Assembly: GCF_000807775.2 (NCBI RefSeq)
Contig: NZ_CP047385.1
Coordinates: forward strand, 2,604,001-2,668,000
Direction: 5' to 3'
Length of the DNA stretch: 64,000 nucleotides
DNA from: Pandoraea fibrosis
GTDB lineage: Bacteria; Pseudomonadota; Gammaproteobacteria; Burkholderiales; Burkholderiaceae
Shown: positions 60,309-64,000 of the stretch, piece by piece
Numbering within the stretch: the first letter of the stretch is position 1
How the letters are laid out: every line of letters begins with the position of its first letter
Position numbers and translations under genes: made by a program
Notes under the pieces: generated by a model
Database searches by the model: none
What the model saw: the letters and a program-made list of their open reading frames with translations, nothing else
Told to the model about the DNA's origin: nothing

Positions 60309-61325
60309 ATGAGAGACCTTCGTTGGATCGTGTTGTTTGGTGTCGTGATGGCGGCGCTGCTGATCACGCTGCAATCGGGTGTGTGGCTGTCGTTCGTCAT
60401 GATGACGCTCTATACCGTGCTGCTCTCGCAGTCCTGGAACATTCTGGGCGGGTTCGGCGGGCAGTTGTCGTTCGGGCATGCGCTCTTTTTCGGCGTTGGC
60501 GCCTATGCGCAGGCCATTGCCCAATTGCAGTGGGGCTGGAACCCCTGGCTGGCGATGCCGTTCGCCATTGCAATGGGCACCGGGGTTGCCATCGTCATCG
60601 GTGCGGTCACATTTCGCTACGGCCTCAAGGGTTCGTACTTTGCGCTGGTGACGTTGGCATTTGCGGAAGTCTTCCGAATTCTCGCCGTGTCGCTGCCGTT
60701 CACCGGCGCCGGTGTGGGCCTCATGGTGCCGTTGCGCCAGAGCGTGGCGAATCTGCAATTCGCGTCGCCGCGCGGCTACGCCACGTTGCTGCTCGTGTTT
60801 GTGATGGCGGCACTGCTGGTCACGGCCTGGCTGCGGCATTCGCGCTTCGGCGCGTGGCTGCAAGCGGTGCGCGACAACGAGAACGCCGCTCGCGCGGTCG
60901 GTGTGAATCCGCTGCGCGTCAAACTCGGCGCGATTGCCTTGTCCGGCGCGTTCATGAGCGCCGCAGGCATGTGTTACGTGCAGATGTTCCAGTACATCGA
61001 TGCAGGTATCGCGTTCGGCTCGACGATCTCGGTCGAAGCGCTCGTCGGCGTGATCGTGGGCGGTATGGGCACGCTTTGGGGACCGGTGCTGGGCGCGACC
61101 GTGCTGTACGCGCTGGGCGAGTTCACGCGCAACCTGTTCGGCGAGTTGCCGGGCCTGTCGATGGTGATCTACGGCGCGGTGCTGATTCTGATCGTGATGT
61201 TCCTGCCGCGCGGTATGACCGGCGCAGGGGCATCGGTGCGCCGCCTGCTGGGCATGGACAAGAAGACGGTGACTGCGCCCGACGCGCAGGCGGCCGCCAC
61301 GCATGAGGAGAACGCCCGTGTCTGA
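60309..61325 (+). CDS. livM: LivM-type ABC permease
   Basis: A 338-residue permease of the LivM family, with LLSQSWNILGGFGGQLSFGHALFFGVGAYAQA, AVRDNENAARAVGVNPLRVKLGAIALSGAF and VGVIVGGMGTLWGPVLGATVLYALGE. The ATG at 60309 has a GGAGCGGGAG stretch upstream and lies 16 bases after livH. It pairs with LivH as the heterodimeric channel. Confidence 0.9.
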   Translation: MRDLRWIVLFGVVMAALLITLQSGVWLSFVMMTLYTVLLSQSWNILGGFGGQLSFGHALFFGVGAYAQAIAQLQWGWNPWLAMPFAIAMGTGVAIVIGAVTFRYGLKGSYFALVTLAFAEVFRILAVSLPFTGAGVGLMVPLRQSVANLQFASPRGYATLLLVFVMAALLVTAWLRHSRFGAWLQAVRDNENAARAVGVNPLRVKLGAIALSGAFMSAAGMCYVQMFQYIDAGIAFGSTISVEALVGVIVGGMGTLWGPVLGATVLYALGEFTRNLFGELPGLSMVIYGAVLILIVMFLPRGMTGAGASVRRLLGMDKKTVTAPDAQAAATHEENARV

Positions 61326-62076
61326 GGTGCTGTTGAAGGCCAATGGCCTGTCCATTACGTTCGGCGGCCTCAAGGCGGTGCAGGACGTGAGTCTTGTCGT
61401 CAAGCCGGGCACGTTGAGTGCACTCGTGGGCCCGAACGGTGCCGGTAAAACGACGCTGTTCGGTCTGCTCTCCGGATTCCTGACACCCACGGCGGGCCGC
61501 GTCGAGTTTCAGGGGCGGGACATCACGGGCCAAGCCCCGTTCGAGACGGCGCGCCAGGGGCTGACGCGCACCTTCCAGATCGTGCAGCCGTTTGGCGCGC
61601 AGACGGTGCGCGAGAACATTGCCGTGGGCGCGCATCTGCACCAACGCGATCGTCGTGCGGCGTTGCGCGAGGCCGAGGAGGTTGCCCTGCGCACGAACTT
61701 GCAGGCGCAGTTGGACAAGCCTGCCGCCGATCTGACCGTGTGTGGGCGCAAGCGGCTCGAACTCGCACGTGCGCTGGCGACCCGCCCGCGGCTGTTGTTG
61801 CTCGACGAAGTGCTCGCCGGCCTGAACCCGAGCGAGATCGACGAGATGATTCCCGTGGTGCGCGAGATCGCCGACAGCGGCGTGACGGTGTTGATGATCG
61901 AACACGTGATGCGCGCGGTCATGAGTCTTGCCGAGCATGTGTGGGTGCTCGCACAGGGCAAGCTGATTGCCGCCGGCACGCCGCGTGAAGTCACGTCCGA
62001 CGCTGCCGTGATCGAAGCCTATCTGGGGCACGGCACCGCAGCGCGGCTCGCCGCCCAATCGGGAGGTGCGCAATGA
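61318..62076 (+). CDS. livG: LivG-type ABC ATPase
   Basis: A 252-residue ATPase: Walker A GPNGAGKTT (38-46) and Walker B LLLLDEVLAGLNP. The ABC signature is degenerate: the usual LSxGxxRRLExARAL reads LTVCGRKRLELARAL. GTG at 61318 is preceded by GAGGAGAACGCCC and is preferred over the ATG at 61303; it overlaps the livM stop. Confidence 0.88.
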   Translation: MSEVLLKANGLSITFGGLKAVQDVSLVVKPGTLSALVGPNGAGKTTLFGLLSGFLTPTAGRVEFQGRDITGQAPFETARQGLTRTFQIVQPFGAQTVRENIAVGAHLHQRDRRAALREAEEVALRTNLQAQLDKPAADLTVCGRKRLELARALATRPRLLLLDEVLAGLNPSEIDEMIPVVREIADSGVTVLMIEHVMRAVMSLAEHVWVLAQGKLIAAGTPREVTSDAAVIEAYLGHGTAARLAAQSGGAQ

Positions 62077-62783
62077 GCCATTTGCTGGAAGTGGAAGGCT
62101 TGCGCACGGGCTATGGTCGTGTCGAGGTGCTGCGCGGTGTCGACCTGACGGTCGGTGCGGGCGAAATCGTGGTGCTGCTCGGCAGTAATGGCGCTGGCAA
62201 GTCCACGCTGAACAACACGCTCTCGGGCATCAATCCCGTCTGGGCGGGGCGCGTGCGGTTCGACGGACACGACCTCACCGGACGCCATTACCGCGACGTC
62301 GTGAAGGCCGGGTTGATTCAGGTGCCGGAAGGCCGGCGAATTTTCCCGAACCTGAGCGTGCGCGAAAACCTGGTGCTTGGCGCATTTGCCCGGGGACGTG
62401 CATCGCGTGAGCAAAGTCTGGAGCGCATGCTCGACCTGTTCCCGCGTCTTCGCGAACGTATTGCTCAGCCGGCCGGCACGATGTCAGGTGGCGAGCAGCA
62501 GATGCTGGCCATCGGCCGCGGGCTGATGGCCCAGCCAAGGTTGCTCATCCTCGACGAACCTTCCCTGGGTCTCTCGCCCCTGATGGTCGAAGAGCTCTTC
62601 ACGCTGATCGCCCGTCTGCAACACGACGGCCTGTCGATTCTGCTCGTGGAACAGAACGTGGGCCAGTCGCTGGAAACCGGACAGCGCGGTTATGTCCTGG
62701 AGAACGGGGCGATTCGTCACAGCGGCACGTGCGCCGAGTTGCTGGCGAGCAGCGACCTGCGCCGCGCCTATCTCGGAATGTAA
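62073..62783 (+). CDS. livF: LivF-type ABC ATPase
   Basis: A 236-residue ATPase: Walker A GSNGAGKST, signature MSGGEQQMLAIGRGLM and Walker B LLILDEPSLGLSP are intact. Its ATG overlaps the livG stop. It forms the asymmetric ATPase pair with LivG, and here only LivF has a canonical signature motif. Confidence 0.92.
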   Translation: MSHLLEVEGLRTGYGRVEVLRGVDLTVGAGEIVVLLGSNGAGKSTLNNTLSGINPVWAGRVRFDGHDLTGRHYRDVVKAGLIQVPEGRRIFPNLSVRENLVLGAFARGRASREQSLERMLDLFPRLRERIAQPAGTMSGGEQQMLAIGRGLMAQPRLLILDEPSLGLSPLMVEELFTLIARLQHDGLSILLVEQNVGQSLETGQRGYVLENGAIRHSGTCAELLASSDLRRAYLGM

Positions 62784-62787
62784 GGCA

Positions 62788-64000
62788 ATGACCAAGGCTC
62801 AAACTCTGACGCAAAAACTGCTGGCGGCGGCCTGTGGCCGCGACGAAGTGGCCGTGGGCGAGATCGTCACCTGCCGCGTCGACCTCGCGATGTTTCACGA
62901 TTCCAGTGGCCCGCGCCGACTGCAACCGATGCTCGAATCGCTGGGGGCGCAGTTGTGGGACAAGTCGAAGGTGGTGCTCGTCATCGATCACTATGTGCCG
63001 GAGTCCGACGACGAATCGCGGCGCATCGTTCGCATTGCGCGCGACTGGGCGAGCGCACAGGCGTTGCCCAACGTCTACGACTCGGTCGGCATTTGCCATG
63101 TGGTCGTGCCGGAGCATGGGCATCTGCGCCCCGGCATGTTCTGCGTGGGTGGCGACTCACATTCGCCCACGGGCGGTGCGTTCGGTGCCTACATGTTCGG
63201 TATCGGCAGCACGGAAATGCTGGGCGTGGCCGTGTCAGGCGAAATCTGGGTGAAGGTGCCGGAAACCCTTCAGATGCGCTGGGACTCATGCCTGACCGAC
63301 GGCGTCACCGCGAAAGACATGATGCTGCACATGATCGGCCGCTTCGGCATGAACGGCGGACGCTATCAGGCGATCGAGTTCTGTGGCGAGGCCGTGCGGG
63401 CGCTCTCGATGCAGGAGCGCATGACGCTCTCGAACATGAGCGCCGAACTGGGCTCGCAGGTCGGACTGATTGCCCCCGATGAGACCACGCTCGACTACTT
63501 GCGCTCGGTTGGCGTGACGCAAGACATCGACATTCGTCGCTGGCAGGGCGATCCGGGCGCCGTGGCCGAAGTTCACACGTTCGACGCCACCGCGCTTGCC
63601 CCGCAAGTGGCCGCGCCGCACAGCCCCGCGAATACGCGCGGCGTCGACGAATTCGCCGACGTGACGGTGGATGTCGCTTATCTGGGCGCCTGCACGGGGG
63701 CGAAGCTCGAAGACTTGCGCGCGGCAGCCCGCGTGCTGCAAGGCAAGCGCGTGGCCAAGGGCATGCGCTTTGTCGTCGCGCCGGCGTCGCAGCGCGATCA
63801 GGCACAGGCGGCTCGCGAAGGCGTGATGGACGTTCTTACCGCAGCCGGCGCGCAGGTGCTCGCCACGACCTGCGGCGCTTGCGCGGGATACGGCGGCTCG
63901 ATTCCCGAAGGCGCCACCGTCATGTCGAGCACCGCCCGCAATTTCAAGGGACGCATGGGATCGGAGACTGCCCAGGTCTATCTCGGCTCGCCCTATACGG
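62788..64000 (+). CDS. Aconitase/3-isopropylmalate dehydratase large subunit-like protein (3' end outside)
   Basis: At least 404 residues of a LeuC-like [4Fe-4S] hydro-lyase. VLVIDHYVPES and CVGGDSHSPTGGAFGAYMFGIGSTEM are family signatures; cluster cysteines appear in YLGACTGAKLEDL and TTCGACAGYGG. It starts 4 bases after livF (TAAGGCAATG). The matching small (swivel) subunit would be expected next, past base 64000. Homoaconitase-type and 2-methylcitrate or dicarboxylate substrates are alternatives to leucine biosynthesis, and the ABC importer context favours a catabolic role. Confidence 0.87.
   Translation, partial: MTKAQTLTQKLLAAACGRDEVAVGEIVTCRVDLAMFHDSSGPRRLQPMLESLGAQLWDKSKVVLVIDHYVPESDDESRRIVRIARDWASAQALPNVYDSVGICHVVVPEHGHLRPGMFCVGGDSHSPTGGAFGAYMFGIGSTEMLGVAVSGEIWVKVPETLQMRWDSCLTDGVTAKDMMLHMIGRFGMNGGRYQAIEFCGEAVRALSMQERMTLSNMSAELGSQVGLIAPDETTLDYLRSVGVTQDIDIRRWQGDPGAVAEVHTFDATALAPQVAAPHSPANTRGVDEFADVTVDVAYLGACTGAKLEDLRAAARVLQGKRVAKGMRFVVAPASQRDQAQAAREGVMDVLTAAGAQVLATTCGACAGYGGSIPEGATVMSSTARNFKGRMGSETAQVYLGSPYT

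Noticed and set aside
60243..61490. Long minus-strand open frame of 415 codons opposite livM/livG
   Set aside because: It is the antisense shadow of strongly coding, GC3-rich ABC genes; its translation is His/Arg/Gln-rich low-complexity sequence with no domain.
1..64000. CRISPR array, rRNA operon, intact insertion sequence or replication origin
   Set aside because: None was seen: no regularly spaced repeats of 24-40 bases, no 16S/23S motifs, no paired terminal inverted repeats around a full transposase, no iterons with a replication gene.

Overview
The window looks like chromosomal DNA from a GC-rich betaproteobacterium of the family Burkholderiaceae. The general style (many single-gene trimeric porins, GntR-FCD and LysR regulators beside small catabolic operons, a ppk/ppx/olsB-like/sixA-like block, rpsU beside wbuC) would suit Pandoraea or a close Burkholderia relative. 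That assignment is inference from gene content only. Conserved blocks (ppk-ppx-olsB-sixA-tRNA-Pro at 1-4.2 kb; rpsU, wbuC, a CsgG-like lipoprotein and tRNA-Arg at 42.8-46.5 kb) frame a long accessory stretch, and a second accessory stretch runs from 46.9 kb to the end.

Layout. 1-4.2 kb: polyphosphate metabolism with divergent ppk and ppx, a candidate Pho box between them, and an acyltransferase and a phosphohistidine phosphatase downstream. 4.2-5.0 kb: a frameshifted integrase remnant beside tRNA-Pro. 5.0-10.6 kb: a GntR-controlled catabolic operon (cyclase, FAH-family hydrolase, MFS, porin, DoxX). 10.8-13.7 kb: MarR / drug-type MFS / isochorismatase-like hydrolase, then a scrap of an IS3-type transposase. 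14.1-21.0 kb: a GntR gene with porin, esterase, epimerase, RidA, MFS and SDR genes. 21.5-38.7 kb: the main aromatic-degradation island: porin, MFS, two hydrolases of the meta-cleavage type, a 2-oxopent-4-enoate hydratase-type enzyme, a three-component Rieske oxygenase resembling carbazole 1,9a-dioxygenase, a second, phthalate-dioxygenase-type Rieske oxygenase, two class III (LigB-type) extradiol dioxygenases, an aspartate-dehydrogenase-like protein and a 2-hydroxyacid dehydrogenase. It carries one LysR and two paralogous GntR regulators.

38.9-46.5 kb: a secreted Cys-rich protein, a Lys/Ala-tailed protein, a porin, rpsU, wbuC, a glycosyltransferase-9-like protein, a CsgG-like lipoprotein and tRNA-Arg(CCT). 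46.9-55.5 kb: an unusual cluster in which RidA, a divergent adenylosuccinate-synthetase-like ligase and a PNPOx-fold flavoprotein form a tight overlapping operon, flanked by a kynurenine-formamidase-like hydrolase, AraC and LysR regulators, MFS, MBL hydrolase and an EthD-like protein. 55.6-64 kb: a porin, a HutC-type GntR regulator, a complete branched-chain-type ABC importer and the start of a LeuC/aconitase-family dehydratase.

The most informative unlisted signals are regulatory repeats read directly in the DNA. A 17-bp operator (consensus YTGYATACRGWRYNCAA) occurs four times in front of aromatic-island genes, twice with exactly 25 bases to the start codon. A two-armed operator (ATAGAACA-N15-TGTTCYAT) occurs once in front of the porin and once in front of the HutC regulator of the ABC operon. 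The best candidates for an undescribed system are the aromatic island under twin GntR control and the RidA / PurA-like / PNPOx operon. No CRISPR array, rRNA, plasmid origin or intact insertion sequence was seen.
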